DNA of 64,000 nucleotides, taken from the NCBI GenBank assembly GCA_964016875.1, contig OZ024720.1:71577520-71641519 (forward strand), given 5' to 3'. Below, one piece after another: positions 1-11,823 of this stretch (positions are counted from its first letter, which is position 1; each line of letters starts with the position of its first letter). The position numbers were made by a program, and so were the translations under genes. Source of the DNA: Fallopia convolvulus. Its lineage: Eukaryota; Streptophyta; Magnoliopsida; Caryophyllales; Polygonaceae. The notes below the pieces were generated by a model. That model saw only the letters and a list, made by a program, of their open reading frames with translations, searched no databases and was not told the origin of the DNA.

Positions 1-2
1 CA

Positions 3-1394
3 CTGTCTATTGGATTTGCCAACATCACTGGGTACTCGGTAATCTCCGGTCTAGCCATGGGAATGGAACCCATCTGTGGACAAGCTTACGGTGCCAGACA
101 GATGAAGCTTCTGGGTTTAACCCTTCAAAGAACAGTGCTCCTCCTCCTCTCCACCTCCATACCCATCTCATTCATGTGGCTAAACATGAAGAGAATCCTG
201 TCTTGGTGTGGCCAAGATGAACAAATTTCCTCAGTAGCTCATGCATATATGCTTTTCTCGGTCCCTGACCTTTTTTTACTCTCTTTTCTCCATCCTCTCA
301 GAATCTACCTTAGGACTCAGGGGATCACATTGCCCTTGACTTATTGTACAGCCATGACTGTACTCCTCCATGTACCTTTGAATTTCATTCTTGTAGTTTA
401 CCTCAGGCTTGGCATTGCAGGGGTGGCAATTGCAATGGTACTTACAAACCTTAATCTCTGCATCTTCCTCTCCCTTTTTATTTACTTCTCGGGCGTATAC
501 AAGGACTCGTGGATCGCTCCGAGCACCGACTGCCTCAGGGGGTGGTGCTCTCTTCTGTCTCTTGCAGTCCCAACTTGCATTTCAGTGTGCTTAGAGTGGT
601 GGTGGTATGAATTCATGATAATGCTTTGCGGGCTTTTGGTTAACCCAAAGGCTACCATTTCATCCATGGGGATACTGATCCAAACCACCTCGCTAGTGTA
701 TGTGTTCCCGTCGTCTTTGAGCCTCGGGGTGTCGACCCGGGTGGGGAACGAGCTCGGGTCGGGTCGGCCCGCCAAGGCCCGAACTTCGATGATAGTGTCG
801 ATTGCATGCGCAGTGGTGATGGGTTTGGGGGCGATGGCGTTCACTTCGCTGATGAGGCACCAGTGGGGGAGGTTCTTCACAAGGGATGAAGAGATTTTGG
901 AGCTGACAGCAGCAGCATTGCCAATTGCAGGGCTGTGTGAATTGGGGAATTGTCCACAAACAACTGGATGTGGGGTTCTAAGAGGAAGTGCCAGGCCTAC
1001 CGTAGGAGCCAACATCAATTTGGGGTCATTTTACTTGGTGGGAATGCCACTTGCTATCTTTCTTGGGTTTGTGGTCAAAATGGGATTTCCTGGGCTGTGG
1101 CTTGGCCTGTTAGCAGCTCAGGCATCTTGTGCAGCTCTGATGATGTTTGTACTCTTTAGGACAGATTGGAATGCACAGGCGGAAAGAGCGAAAGACCTCA
1201 CAGCTCCAACAGCTAGTCTACCCACCGTTACTTTAGAGAATAGAAATAAGAACCATAACAAGAATAATAATAATAATATCAAGGAAGCAAAGGATAACAA
1301 CATGCCAAACCTTGAGAAAATATTGTGCATCAAGGGTTTTGAGATGGAAAAGTCAGCTTCTCTTGAAAGTGACCCTCTTCTATTCACAAATTGA
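3..1394 (+). CDS. MATE/DETOXIFICATION-family efflux transporter, 5' end cut by window edge
   Basis: The frame is open from base 3 and begins LSIGFANITGYSVISGLAMG, then MEPICGQAYGA, the conserved first-half signature of plant MATE proteins, so the apparent Met at base 57 is internal and the true start lies left of the window. About 464 residues are present; full plant DTX proteins are roughly 480-560. The visible part has about ten or eleven hydrophobic segments, a second-half signature (STRVGNELGSGRP) and a polar, Asn/Lys-rich C-terminal tail ending ESDPLLFTN. MATE proteins are proton- or sodium-coupled antiporters exporting organic cations, metabolites or citrate across plasma or vacuolar membranes. 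The GYSVxSGLAMGMEP wording resembles the DTX48-56 subgroup, but subgroup and substrate are inference. No intron is seen, which is common in that subgroup. TGA stop at 1392-1394. Confidence 0.93.
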   Translation: MSIGFANITGYSVISGLAMGMEPICGQAYGARQMKLLGLTLQRTVLLLLSTSIPISFMWLNMKRILSWCGQDEQISSVAHAYMLFSVPDLFLLSFLHPLRIYLRTQGITLPLTYCTAMTVLLHVPLNFILVVYLRLGIAGVAIAMVLTNLNLCIFLSLFIYFSGVYKDSWIAPSTDCLRGWCSLLSLAVPTCISVCLEWWWYEFMIMLCGLLVNPKATISSMGILIQTTSLVYVFPSSLSLGVSTRVGNELGSGRPAKARTSMIVSIACAVVMGLGAMAFTSLMRHQWGRFFTRDEEILELTAAALPIAGLCELGNCPQTTGCGVLRGSARPTVGANINLGSFYLVGMPLAIFLGFVVKMGFPGLWLGLLAAQASCAALMMFVLFRTDWNAQAERAKDLTAPTASLPTVTLENRNKNHNKNNNNNIKEAKDNNMPNLEKILCIKGFEMEKSASLESDPLLFTN

Positions 1395-3277
1395 TATCAT
1401 GCATGAATTAGTGAAGAGTGCCACTGTTTTTTGCCAGCTTTGTTGTTGTTTTTTCCATGAAAAGATCCATTCGTTAGATTCCACTTAGTGATTGTACTGT
1501 AGAGTGGTTGTTTGGTTTTCCTCCCAACTTGCTTAATTTCACTTTAGATTTTCTGTATTCATAACTATACAATGTATTGTGGGAAGTAGAATAAAAAAAA
1601 AAATGCTAATGTTACTTCACACATGGAAAAGGAAAGGGAAGTTGGAATGGTTTAACGAATAGCATAAAGTTGTCAATCGGAATCTATGCCTAACCTTTCT
1701 TCTTGGAGCCTGCTATAAAAGGCCATACTACAAGACTCCCTACAATGGAATCAGCATAATTTCCTTGTCAGAGCACCATCTCTTTTTCAACTAGAATGTT
1801 TTCAAATTTACACTCATCACTCGCCAATATTATACCATACTTGAAATATAAGATAAGTGATACTCTCTATAAATCAACCGTAGTGGCCCTATAAGTGGTA
1901 GACCATGTTGGAGGACTGTATGTCTATAAAGGTTTCACCTCCATAATTCTGAGAATCAGAGCATAATTTATTTATTGATCATAAATTCATAACCAATGCT
2001 GGGTGGGCGCTTTGAAACAATAAAGGCCTTATTTCTTTCAGCATTCCTGGAGGCTGGAACTAGCATTCTAGCTAGGAGGGTACATATAAAAGGACAAATG
2101 GAAGTATTGAGAGCTTAAAGCCAAATAGGACTTGTCTATACTCGGCACGAAGCAGATTTAATGAGGGCCTAACACTATCATACATTCATACTAGAAGGTA
2201 TATGTGTACTAAAAGAAGCAGTACCAAAGAATTAAAGAGAAACTAGGGAAAAGGGCAAAAGAATCTCATCTCATCTGGTGGTGATATTGAAGAAAGGGGG
2301 TCCCTGGCTTCAAATTAAAGAAACAAAATCCAGCTATTATCATCACTGTCCACTTCTCAGATGACAAAAAAATAAAGAAAAGAGAGATTGGCTCTATGCA
2401 TGCAGTAGCAGTTTCCAAAACCTCCTTCCTACCCCTTCAAACGCCCCACCCACCACCTCTTCTCGGCTCCAATTGCTACGCATTATCCTTACATAATACC
2501 AACAACAACCTTTTGGTCATTATTGTGAATCATGAGGACTCATATATGTACACATTTAGTTACATGTCTCATTTCTCCTTAATTAGTCCATAGTAGTACC
2601 AAACAAATAATATCTAACCAATCCACTACACTCAACAAAATTGTACATCTCTGTGAAATATGTCTATTTTTTGAGAGACCAATGAGTTAACATGGATGCC
2701 AATTGCATAATATTACTTCAGGAAGATGTCTTTCAATGATTCTACTACATAAAGAATCATCATTTCAATACAAGAATTATACAATTCTCCATCAAAACCC
2801 AAGAGGAAGGGCGTGGTCCATGTCCTATGCCACTCAAAGAATCAGAGCAAGGACCACTTGACATGTTTTTCAGTTCCTTTTTTTTTTTTGAAAGATAATT
2901 TTAGTAGCAAACAAAGTGGTTCAGTTTTAACAGTAAACAGTAAAATTTTAAGGGGAAAAAAAGAATTTAGGACAAGAAATAAAATTGATACGGAGTACTG
3001 AATACTGCTGTCTCATATTGGGACGCTCTTTAAGCCGCCTGAAGAAGACACCTTTCCTCCTCTTGTCTAAATGTTACCCAATATTTAATCTTTTTCACCA
3101 CAAGGCCAATAAAAAGAGGGAGGAGAAAGAAAGCTACAGCTCACAGCAGCCATCGATCAAAGCGCACTACACCACAGTTTAGTGTCACCTTCTTTTTACT
3201 TCGGATTGAAATCCGTGGAAATTCCACATCAAGAAAGGCAATTTTATATATGTACAACCTGAAATATTACAGTTTTT

Positions 3278-3325
3278 AAAAATCACATTCAATTTTTTTT
3301 TGGTCGAAAAAAATCACATTCAATT
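3278..3325 (-). mobile_element. micro-retroposon footprint (14 nt insert, 17-bp duplication)
   Basis: The 17-mer AAAAATCACATTCAATT occurs at 3278-3294 and again at 3309-3325, enclosing TTTTTTTGGTCGAA. On the minus strand the insert reads TTCGACCAAAAAAA, close to the TTCTACC(A)n terminus of other footprints in this window. Flanking duplication plus an A-tail is the signature of non-LTR retroposition with extreme 5' truncation. Confidence 0.6.
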
Positions 3326-3992
3326 CTAAATCTCATTTCAGTTTTACCTTTTCTCATATCTGCGGAAGTCATTCTATATCAATTTAATTATAGAACTCTG
3401 CTTTATTCCCTTCAAAAGATGTCCCAACTGATTCTCTCTTCTCTTCTGCTTTTAGGTGTATAAATTACTATTGCTTTGTTTAGCTAAGAATGAATTGGTT
3501 ATTTCAGACCCATATACAAATGGTATTATTGTGGGGCGGGGGGAATACTCGCTATATATCAATAGCTGAATCTCAAGCCTTGCTATATATCAAATGGCAT
3601 TAAAGTCATGTGTTTGATTTCCTCCAGTTCTGATATCTTTTTTATTTAAAAAAATGGAGTTGAGACTTCTAACAGATAACTGCTATAGGCCAACAGATAG
3701 AGAATCATACCATTCTTGTCCTTAACAATCCATTAACCCAAGATGGCACATTCGGCTTTATCCTCATTCAATAAACTTATATTCCGTAATAAAAAAAGAA
3801 GCAGAAAAGAAAACCAACTAAGATGAAATGCCATGAAAGTTTGAAAAGTATAAAGTACTAGATTGATTAAAATAATTAATTGATGATACCGTTTAGTAAC
3901 ATGAATTGGACGGCAATGCTTTAAGTATGCATAAGAATTAGGGTGGGTTAAGGAATTAGATTCCACCTTTTTCCCTTAAAACATCTTTTTAA

Positions 3993-4038
3993 GAATCCAA
4001 CCACAACTTTTCTACTCAAAAAAAGGGCCCAACCACAA
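3993..4038 (+). mobile_element. micro-retroposon footprint (18 nt insert, imperfect 14-bp duplication)
   Basis: GAATCCAACCACAA (3993-4006) and GGGCCCAACCACAA (4025-4038) differ only by three transitions and enclose CTTTTCTACTCAAAAAAA (4007-4024), again a TTCTAC-type end followed by seven A. Weaker than the perfect cases because only ten bases of the duplication are identical. Confidence 0.45.
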
Positions 4039-6201
4039 GCCACCCAGCCCCTCGCATCCCTCAAACATGCCACTACCAACAAAATGGATAACAAAGAAAC
4101 AAAGTCAACGGCAAAATAATGGGTTCAAATGAATGTGTGTGTATATATACACTCCTTTATATTTTATGTTTAATATATAATATTTAAAGTTAGCAAGTTT
4201 CTATATGTGGGATAGACACAAGAGAACTTATCTCCAATCCAACTGTTGGACCAAAGGTGAAAGCCAAGTCATTGACTTCTACCAGCCCCCCGTGGAAACA
4301 ACTAACAAGGTTCCAGCATTACTGCCAAGGTAAATATGAGGATAGATCAGGCATATATCCTAAATTGCAACCATTGGAGTTAAAATTCAAGCATAAAACA
4401 CAAAGCAAAGCAAAAGTACAATAAGAAAAAAAACAGAAATAAAATAAATCTTTATTGGAAAATTATAGGAACGAAGATCAAAGAGAAAAAAAAAAAAAAA
4501 AATTCACATCTACACAACCCTCACTGTCCATGATCCAAGAATGAAGGCTCATATTCCTGAAAGTTGGACATGCCTGAAACGTCAAGCTTTTCATCCCTTA
4601 ATTTCTCACATCCACACAACCCTCTATGTGAGGTATAAGAAAGCCAAAGCAATTTTTACATAACCTTTAATTATTTTTCTGGATAAGCAATCTCATGTAG
4701 TATATATGCTAGGGAACAAAATATTTTTTCCATAATTAAGGACTATCTAACACCTAGAAACTTATTTTTCTCTGTTTGTACAAGTACGTATCTTTAAGCT
4801 ATGTCAATATCAGTCTGAGCTCGGACACTGTTAAGGTAAGGGGTCCTGGGCATGCAGGCATTCAGACTCTGAACAAGGTGACAATAAAGAAGACAAATGC
4901 AAATACAAATAAATAGAAAGAATTAGATTAAACTTGAGTTTGATGGATTAAACTAATCCAAGGAAGGATGCCAATAGTGAGGCCTTAAGATAGTTTCCAA
5001 AGAAAAAGACAGAGAGGGGCACAGAATTACTATTGGCAACAAAATGTCCTGTGGGGTGCGAGTAAGAGGATAGACTAAGAAAAATCGTATTCACTTACCA
5101 AACGACAAAAATGCAAAGGATTTCTCTTGAATTTCTTCTATTTCTGTCCTGTTATTATTATGTTTTAAGCCCAGAAGAGCTCTAACAAGGGAACAATGGT
5201 TGTCATATGTAGGGTAGAAGGCAGAAAAAGAGATAAGAATAAGATGTTTTAAAGACAGTCAAGTTTGGATTGAATTATGTATTGATTTTGCTGTGTCTTC
5301 CTATGATAAAAGAACTAATATCAATAAACAACTTCCTACTCTCCCAAATTCTTCATCTTTACTATGAGTATCATCTCATCCTACAGGCTACAGAAGCCCT
5401 CAATATGTCCCAGAACTTGAAAGCTTCAGTAATAAAAACTCATCAATTCAAGGTCTTACTAATACGACAAGTTGGCAAAAACAATATGCACGCAGAAAGA
5501 TGAACTCTACCTTTATTATCTTTGGCATCGGTGGAAGAATTTATTCCAAAAGAAATGGTTGAAAATTTCAAAAGATACCATTCAGTTCACTTATTTTTAC
5601 TAAATAATATTATCAACACAAATTGATAGAATTGCCTATGATGCTCAAATCCAACTCTTACCAAGGGTCCCAGACACCCACTGATCACTTAATTTTGCTT
5701 ATACGAAAGGTCATCAAAGACACGGTTAGCTTGTGATTCTTGAACGCATCTCCCTTACTTTGAAGTGAAAGAGACAGAGAATAGAATTCTTAACATGACA
5801 CATTAGTTAATAGCTCTCTGAACTTAAAGATAAAGAGCTAATGAAGTCCCTGCTACTGCTTTTAGCTTAGTGTTTGACCCAGTAAACTTTTCCTTGTGCT
5901 TTGACTTAGTAAGCTTAGAAAATAAAAGGGGATTTTGGGGTGGGGGATGAATTAAAAACATGATCAATTGTAACTCCGAGGAAGAATATTTGAATAAAAA
6001 TCAAAAAGCTCTTAAAGTTTGAGCTGCAAACCTTTTTCTTCTCTTTTCCCACATCAGCGTATCGATTTCAAGCTTCCAAGGTCAAACTCCACCACCCCGA
6101 TACCATGCCGTTGAAAAAGAATCAACTGGATGGAGCCAACCATTGGCAACTAGAAATCACAAATACAGAAGAGCCTGGATTTATTTGATGAAGAGAGACC
6201 G

Positions 6202-6274
6202 AAAACCCTAGGTATTCAAATTCCCAACGATTCAGCCAAAAAGGCGCCGAAAAAAAAAACCCTAGGTATATCAA
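6202..6274 (+). mobile_element. possible micro-retroposon footprint (36 nt insert, ~18-bp duplication)
   Basis: AAAACCCTAGGTATTCAA (6202-6219) recurs with a one-base insertion at 6256-6274. The 36-nt insert (6220-6255) ends in an A-run that merges with the duplication. The same end-of-insert logic as the other footprints applies, but CCCTAGG-like words are common in plant 5' regions, so a simple tandem duplication is possible. Confidence 0.4.
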
Positions 6275-6319
6275 TTATATCAAATTGAACCTTTTCCAAA
6301 AAATTATATCAAATTGAAC
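6274..6319 (+). mobile_element. micro-retroposon footprint (12 nt insert, 17-bp perfect duplication)
   Basis: ATTATATCAAATTGAAC is present at 6274-6290 and 6303-6319, enclosing CTTTTCCAAAAA (6291-6302). The insert is only 12 nt and ends in A5. The duplicated length fits target-site duplications of LINE-driven retroposition. Confidence 0.55.
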
Positions 6320-6440
6320 GATTCTCGAGTCAATTACATAAAATCAATCCATTAATTCAAAAACGCAGCAAACATAACCCTAGAAACATCAGTTATCCAA
6401 AAGCTACCGTCGAACGAGAACACATGATAAAAGCACGAAC

Positions 6441-6660
6441 CTGAAAATCTTCGCATCGGGTTGGAGAATCACCATCATTGTTCTTCTTTCTGCAATTGGC
6501 GATCGTAGGATTAAAAGCGTTAAGCTCGTCTCGCGAAGCATTAAAATTAAGCGCGGGAGAAGGCACCGCCTTTCTCTTTTCTGGTTATCTCTCTTCCAAT
6601 GTGGTATTGTTCTCTAAAATGAATTTGAGCGCGGGAGAACGCGCCGCCTTTCTCTATAAC
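6441..6660 (-). promoter_or_regulatory. possible minus-strand promoter/first exon with two E2F-like repeats
   Basis: A 28-bp direct repeat (about 6550-6577 and 6628-6656) contains GCGCGGGAGAA, which matches the TCTCCCGC-type core of plant E2F sites when read in reverse. Downstream on the minus strand (6478 to 6441) lies ATGATG followed by a short open frame ending at TTTTCAG|GTTCGTGC, a good splice donor. I could not follow a convincing protein beyond it, so this may be a non-coding transcript or a dead gene. Confidence 0.3.
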
Positions 6661-6731
6661 GAAAAAACGAAGGCTTTCTCAGGCCCAATTGGCCCTTGAT
6701 AGTCCAGGCGACAAGCAATTGTTAATTTTTT

Positions 6732-7220
6732 GGGAAATTATTTTTGGTGTCCCTAATTTTTTTGTTTTTTTTTAATGTCCAAAGAAAAAAAAATTGGTAT
6801 TCCTGAGGTTTTAGCTTTTCTCGTGCACGTCCCTCTTTGGATCAAGTTAGTTAAATTCAAGCTCACTATTGTGTTCCTCATCCTTAAATTAGTAGGATTT
6901 GGTAGTTAAAACATCAAAATTTATAACATAACCATCTCAATTTGAATTTGTAAATAATTTTTAAACAATCCCTCAAAATAGAGAATTGTTTTAAAATTCA
7001 AATTGATGTAGTTTGCTTATGAATTTAAGTGTTTTAAGAGTTAAATCCTACTAATTTAAGGGTGATGAACATAATGGTAATCTTGAAATTAACTAATTTG
7101 AATCGAAGACGGGCACCAATGAGAAAAGCCAAAACCCTCAGAGGTACCAGGAGGAATAAGTTTTTTAATTGGACACGAAAAAGAAAAAAAAAAAACTTAG
7201 GGGCACCAAAAAAAATTTCC
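6732..7220. mobile_element. MULE-like fold-back MITE (489 bp)
   Basis: The left end GGGAAATTATTTTTGGTG and the right end (reverse complement GGAAATTTTTTTTGGTG) are inverted repeats. Similarity continues far inward, e.g. the left GAGGTTTTAGCTTTTCTC against the right strand's complementary GAGGGTTTTGGCTTTTCTC, so most of the element can fold on itself. The end pattern GGGAAATT..TGGTRYCCC resembles the larger MULE at 32874-34057. Flanks are T-rich and a clean 9-bp duplication cannot be called. Confidence 0.7.
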
Positions 7221-7430
7221 TTTTTTTTAACAAGGCCTCACCTCCTGGTGATAAACTTCGTGTAAGTCCCGTACATTATAATAGAGATGAATATAATAAT
7301 TTTCAATATTTGTAAAATTATTGTGTGATTATAACAGATATAGATAAAATAAGTTATAATACTTGTAAAGTAATTGTCAAAAATCAAAGTGTTTATAAAA
7401 AAAAATAGAAGACAAAATATGTATATATGG

Positions 7431-7721
7431 AGAGTTTGGTTCAAATGAAACAATCTCTTTTCCTTAAACCAACTTTTATCCTTAAACGAATGCAATTTTC
7501 CTATTTCGCAGTGCACTTTTTCTATTTCAGAATGCACTTTTTTCGGATTTGCACTTTTCATACTTTACATTACACTTTTCGTACTTTTTGTCGTGTGCTT
7601 TTTCGGATTGCACATTTGTATTTTGCAATGCACTTTTGTATGAAAAGTGCACTACTAACTAGGAAAATGTCATTCGTTTCACATTTAAGAATAAGAGTTT
7701 GTTTCATTTTAACCAAACTTT
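7431..7721. mobile_element. MITE with internal TGCACTTTT repeats, copy 1
   Basis: Ends are inverted repeats (AGAGTTTGGTTCAAATGAAAC on the left; complementary GTTTCATTTTAACCAAACTTT on the right). The interior holds about ten irregularly spaced copies of TGCACTTTT or close variants. It is the same family as the element at 10258-10549, whose interior reads as AAAAGTGCA on the plus strand. The target duplication is not clean here. Confidence 0.7.
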
Positions 7722-9186
7722 CATTATATTACACAATACAATCTAAAGTAATTATCAAAATCAAAGTGTTTAGAAAATATTTAATTAAATTGGAGTAGTG
7801 CTTCAAATTTTCTAATTATTACATATCTGTTTAAAAAAACATAATCAATATGTGTTTGATAATATCTATTTATTTTTTAAAATTATTACCTAAAATTAGA
7901 AAAATGAATTCAAGATATGCATTTAGTGCAATCTCATGTTAATATTCTCTCAAATTTTGAATTATGGAAAAAAAACTACATAAATATTTCATTTAGATAA
8001 CTTCAAAATAACAATTCGTATGAGATGGCTGGAATAATAATTTTTATACAAGTTATTAAAAAAAGTGTTTTTTAGATAAATTTAAAAATAATTTGTATTA
8101 GATCAATTAGAATACTAAGATATTTTTAATCAAGTGTTCACTAAAAAAAATTAGATAAATTCAAAATAACTATTTATATAAAATTGTTGGAATTGTGAAA
8201 TATTTTTAAGGAGACTAAGCAAGTGAAAATGGAAATTCTCAAGGGTATTACGGTAATTTTATAATATTTGAAAAGCATTATCGGAAAGTGTTTGAGGTAT
8301 CGAACTTTATGTGGAGCTTTTAGTAACGTAAATGAGTATATCACGAGATGAAATAACTCTTAAATCGAAACGAAGTACTACGAGATTGTAGACTTCTTAG
8401 AGTAGAAGGTATGTTGGGAACATTATTAATTCATATAAGTTTTTAAAACCTCCCGCGCCCTTGTTGGCCTTCAACCAACCTCATCTTAATCGGTGCTCCA
8501 AATAGGGGAGGTGGCTCAAAAGCGCTTAAGTACCCACCCACCTTATACAAGCCCGACTAAGCATTCAGATTGGAAAGACGATCTTTTCAAGAACCGGTAG
8601 TCGGGTTGTCTTCCAAGCAAGTTGTACTAATCCGACCCGGTTTTGGTTTCTTTTAAATGTGTTTTGGCACTTATCTTATGTCGTGATAAAGCTTTCACTT
8701 ACGTTAACTTATTTTAAGAGTGTGGGGGCCCTGCATAGGCCTGGTCCACTGACAGGAACAGTGTTTCGGCACTTAGATAGAGTGCATTCATCCCTCCGTT
8801 GCGTAGGAGCGGACATGGATCATGATCGACAAGTCGTAATTTAGGCATGGTGGCAATACTACTTAGTTTGGTTATATAGAGGTGTCGAGTTAATTCCGCA
8901 CCCCTCACTATTTCATCCAACCCGATCACGAAAAGAGATTGTAAACAATCAAGGTCACAATCAAGACTAGCATAATAGTCCTATTGAATATTTAAACGAA
9001 ACGGGAGCTCGACCTATCGACACGGAATATACGAACGAGCTTTAATAAGAATTTTCTTTAAATTCTTTTAAAGTTTTAGAAATCTCTTATATCCTTAATA
9101 TAAGAGAATTACTTTCTAAATTATTATAATAATAATTTAGGTGGAAATGAATAAAATAATAATATCTTTTATTATTATTTTATATT
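7722..9186. other. AT-rich non-coding DNA with an unclassified repeat-like segment
   Basis: No gene. 7722-8220 is simple AT-rich sequence. 8220-9060 is richer in GC and has the texture of an old LTR or retrotransposon leader, but no terminal repeats, primer site or coding motif could be found, so it is left unclassified. Confidence 0.4.
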
Positions 9187-10257
9187 TGTAATATCCTTTT
9201 TTCCATTTTAAAAATTCTTATTTTAATTTCTTTATTATAATCTTTGATGTTCAAGTCATGACATTATTTATATTATTAAAATATTCCTTTTAGCTTAACT
9301 TATTATTCTAACATTATAACTAAGCAATGAAATATCTTTATAAAAATCATTAAGACATACTTTTCATAATTATAAGAAATATTGATTTTTTTATAAAACT
9401 CTTCATATAAAGTGAAAAGTCTAAAATACCCTTGTTATTAAATACCTTTTATTTTTCTTATTATTATAATATTATCCCCTTATCAAACAATATCTTTTTA
9501 AAACTTATAAGTTATAATACATTCTCCTTATCATACCTTTCTTTTATGCTCTTCATAAAGGCATACCATATTTATAATTATAATTATAATGTAATAAGGC
9601 TTTTTCTAGAAATGTCCTTGAGTAGCAATCTCTACTATACTTATTATGGTAACTATCCAACTATAATATTTAATAATAGCATCTTATTATCTATTAAATA
9701 ATTTACCCATATATCTTTTAGTTTATAAGATATAAACATGCCTTATAACACTATCTTATAACTAGGAGTATATAATTTATTTATTTATACTTAAGATCAT
9801 AATAATATCTTTTCTTATCTTTTTTATATAAGATATCTTTTAACAAACTAACATGCTCACTATTTAATGCCATTAATTATGTATATAACATACTCTTAAT
9901 ATATCCACTATTTTGATTTAATAATTCCCATGTCTTGAGATTTACTTTTATTATTTAATTTAACCATGCAAGACAAAAGCTAACAATAATAGAATTACTT
10001 ATTTTGATTTTATCTTATTTAACCAACAAGATCCTTTTAACAATATCTTGTCTATGTTAAAATCATTTTTATATTATGCAATTTCCTTGAGTTCATATCA
10101 ATATAATTCAACTAAATTTAATAAAAAGGATAAGATTTTTACCCTTACCATATTAAATCTTTTATTCTTCCTTATAAATATATTTTAATCTAGTACACTT
10201 AATATATATATATATATCTTATTATACATGTATATATAAATACATGTATATATAAAT

Positions 10258-10549
10258 AGTGTTTGCTTCAAATGAAACAAACTCTTATCCTAAAACGTGA
10301 AACGAATGCACCTTTTCTAGTTAGTAGTGCACTTTTTATACAAAAGTGCATTGCAAAATACAAAAAGTGTAGTATGAAAAAAATGCACTACATAAAGTAC
10401 GGAAAGTGCACTACAAAGCACAAAAAGTGCAAATGCGAAAAAGTGCACTTTGAATCAGAAAAAATGCAGTATGAACTAGGAAAAGTGCATTCGTTTCAGG
10501 ATAAGAGTTAGTTTCAAGATAAGAGTTCGTTTCATTTGAACCAAACTCT
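10258..10549. mobile_element. MITE with internal AAAAGTGCA repeats, copy 2
   Basis: Ends AGTGTTTGCTTCAAATGAAAC and complementary GTTTCATTTGAACCAAACTCT are inverted repeats. ATATAAAT lies on both sides (10250-10257 and 10550-10557), an 8-bp target duplication (9 bp if the adjacent T is counted). The interior has about ten AAAAGTGCA-like words spaced roughly 15-25 bp. Opposite orientation to the copy at 7431-7721. Confidence 0.8.
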
Positions 10550-11388
10550 ATATAAATATACTAATGATAGTTTATTATTTTATTTAGGAAAATCCCATAT
10601 CATAAGATATATTTTGTATTAAAAATAACATGCATGACAAATATATTGTCTTAGTATAAGGAATTTAATTATTTATATTTATCTTGTCTAACTAACAAGA
10701 TCTTTAGATCATTATTTATATTAGGTTAAATCTATTATTATTATTTACAAGCTATTAGAATTATATGAAAGGAAATTAAATTAATTCAATAAAAATAAGA
10801 TTAAAAGTTGGACCTTCTTCTACAAGATGGAGCTTCTGTTGAAAACTGAACACAGGATAAGTGCAGGGGAGAGGGGCGGCGCACCAAGGCTGGGGCGGCG
10901 AGGGCCCGACGGTGGCTCGGTGGTCCGGCGGCGGTCCTACGGTGGCTCGGTGGTGGTTTGGAAGGAGTTTTAATGTGTTTTAATGGAAAAATCAGCAAAA
11001 GGGAAAATTGATCTTAGGCTGAAATTTGTGGAACAAAATGTGTAGAAGCTTAAGAGAAAGAGAGGAGATGAATTGTGTGAATTGTAGGTGAAGTTTTCAG
11101 CCGTTAAATAGGCAAAATTGGAGCTCCTAGTAATCCATGGCAATGGAGATTGACCATTGAGGAAGGAGGAGAAAGATGAGGATTGGTTGAATGTGTGTTA
11201 GTTTGTTTATGACAAAGGATGATGATGACATTGGGTGTTCTTAGAAGCAACAATGGAGATTGGGAGGCCACTTGAGCACGCATTGATTTTACGTCAAATC
11301 AATCAAGCTAATTTGACTATTTGAAGAAGAAGAAGAAGGAAATGGGTTTATAATTAAAAGAGTTAGAAATTGGGTAGATAAGTTACAT

Positions 11389-11465
11389 TAGCCTATTGGT
11401 TTGAGGAGTGTGTTCGTGAGACGGAGATATAAGAGGTTTCGGATTCGAGTCCCGGCTCTTGACTC
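11389..11465 (+). other. tRNA-like / pol III promoter-like segment
   Basis: TAGCCTATTGG fits an A box and GGATTCGAGTCCC fits a B box about 50 bp downstream. A tRNA cloverleaf does not close, so it is not a functional tRNA gene. It is more likely a SINE head or tRNA-derived fragment. Confidence 0.4.
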
Positions 11466-11823
11466 CTTTTTATTTGTTTTGCCTTGTATTATTTTTAGCC
11501 TTGTAAGGCTACATTGACAATAAATTCGAAATTTATATTATTTATTTTGTCACTTTTATAATCCCTTAGAATATTTTTATAATTCATTAAGAAAATTATA
11601 AAAATATTTAAACTCTCTATTTAAGAGAAAAATTATTTAAATACATACCAAATTTGCTTAATATATTTAATTAAATTTTTAATTGTCATTGTAGTAAACT
11701 TTTGTAACCTTTCATAATATAATATGAAATTATAAAGTTTATTAAATTCTCTATTTTAGAGAAAAAAAATATTATTGGGATAATTACCCATTTTATTTTA
11801 TTCAGAATTTAGAGGATATTACA

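Larger units (their letters stand above)
1395..6731. other. intergenic, no protein-coding gene recognised
   Basis: This stretch follows the MATE gene; the first few hundred bases are presumably its 3' UTR. All open frames are short, unconserved in appearance and without domain signatures. I scanned by eye for well-known miRNA sequences (156, 159, 164-172, 390, 396, 398, 399 families) and tRNA genes and found none. It contains several micro-insertions (listed separately) and a GC-richer, repeated segment at 6550-6660 that may be a promoter for a minus-strand transcript. Confidence 0.6.
9187..11823. mobile_element. probable solo LTR of a chromovirus-type element (2.6 kb)
   Basis: The segment starts TGTAATATCC and ends GGATATTACA, a perfect 10-bp terminal inverted repeat of the TG..CA form. 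Its length and TGTAA/TTACA ends resemble the 2.67-kb LTR at 53517-56185. A GC-rich stretch (10860-10950) is embedded in AT-rich DNA, as in that LTR. It contains a MITE (10258-10549). The 5-bp flanks (ATATT / CTATC) do not match, so the target duplication is either mutated or the boundaries are fortuitous. Confidence 0.5.

Noticed and set aside
4497..4625. 20-bp repeat (TTCACATCTACACAACCCTC / CTCACATCCACACAACCCTC) near a long A-run
   Set aside because: The A-run lies outside the repeat pair rather than at the end of the enclosed segment, so it does not fit a retroposon; probably a local duplication.
5630..5685. Possible C/D-box snoRNA (ATGATGC ... CTGA)
   Set aside because: Box C is imperfect, no terminal stem pairs and no guide complementarity could be shown.
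1395..6700. Search for miRNA precursors and tRNA genes
   Set aside because: No mature sequence of the common conserved miRNA families and no cloverleaf was seen; absence by eye is not proof.
7431..7721. CRISPR-like array from regularly repeated TGCAC words
   Set aside because: This is a plant nuclear MITE; spacing is irregular, repeats are ~9 bp and no cas genes are expected.
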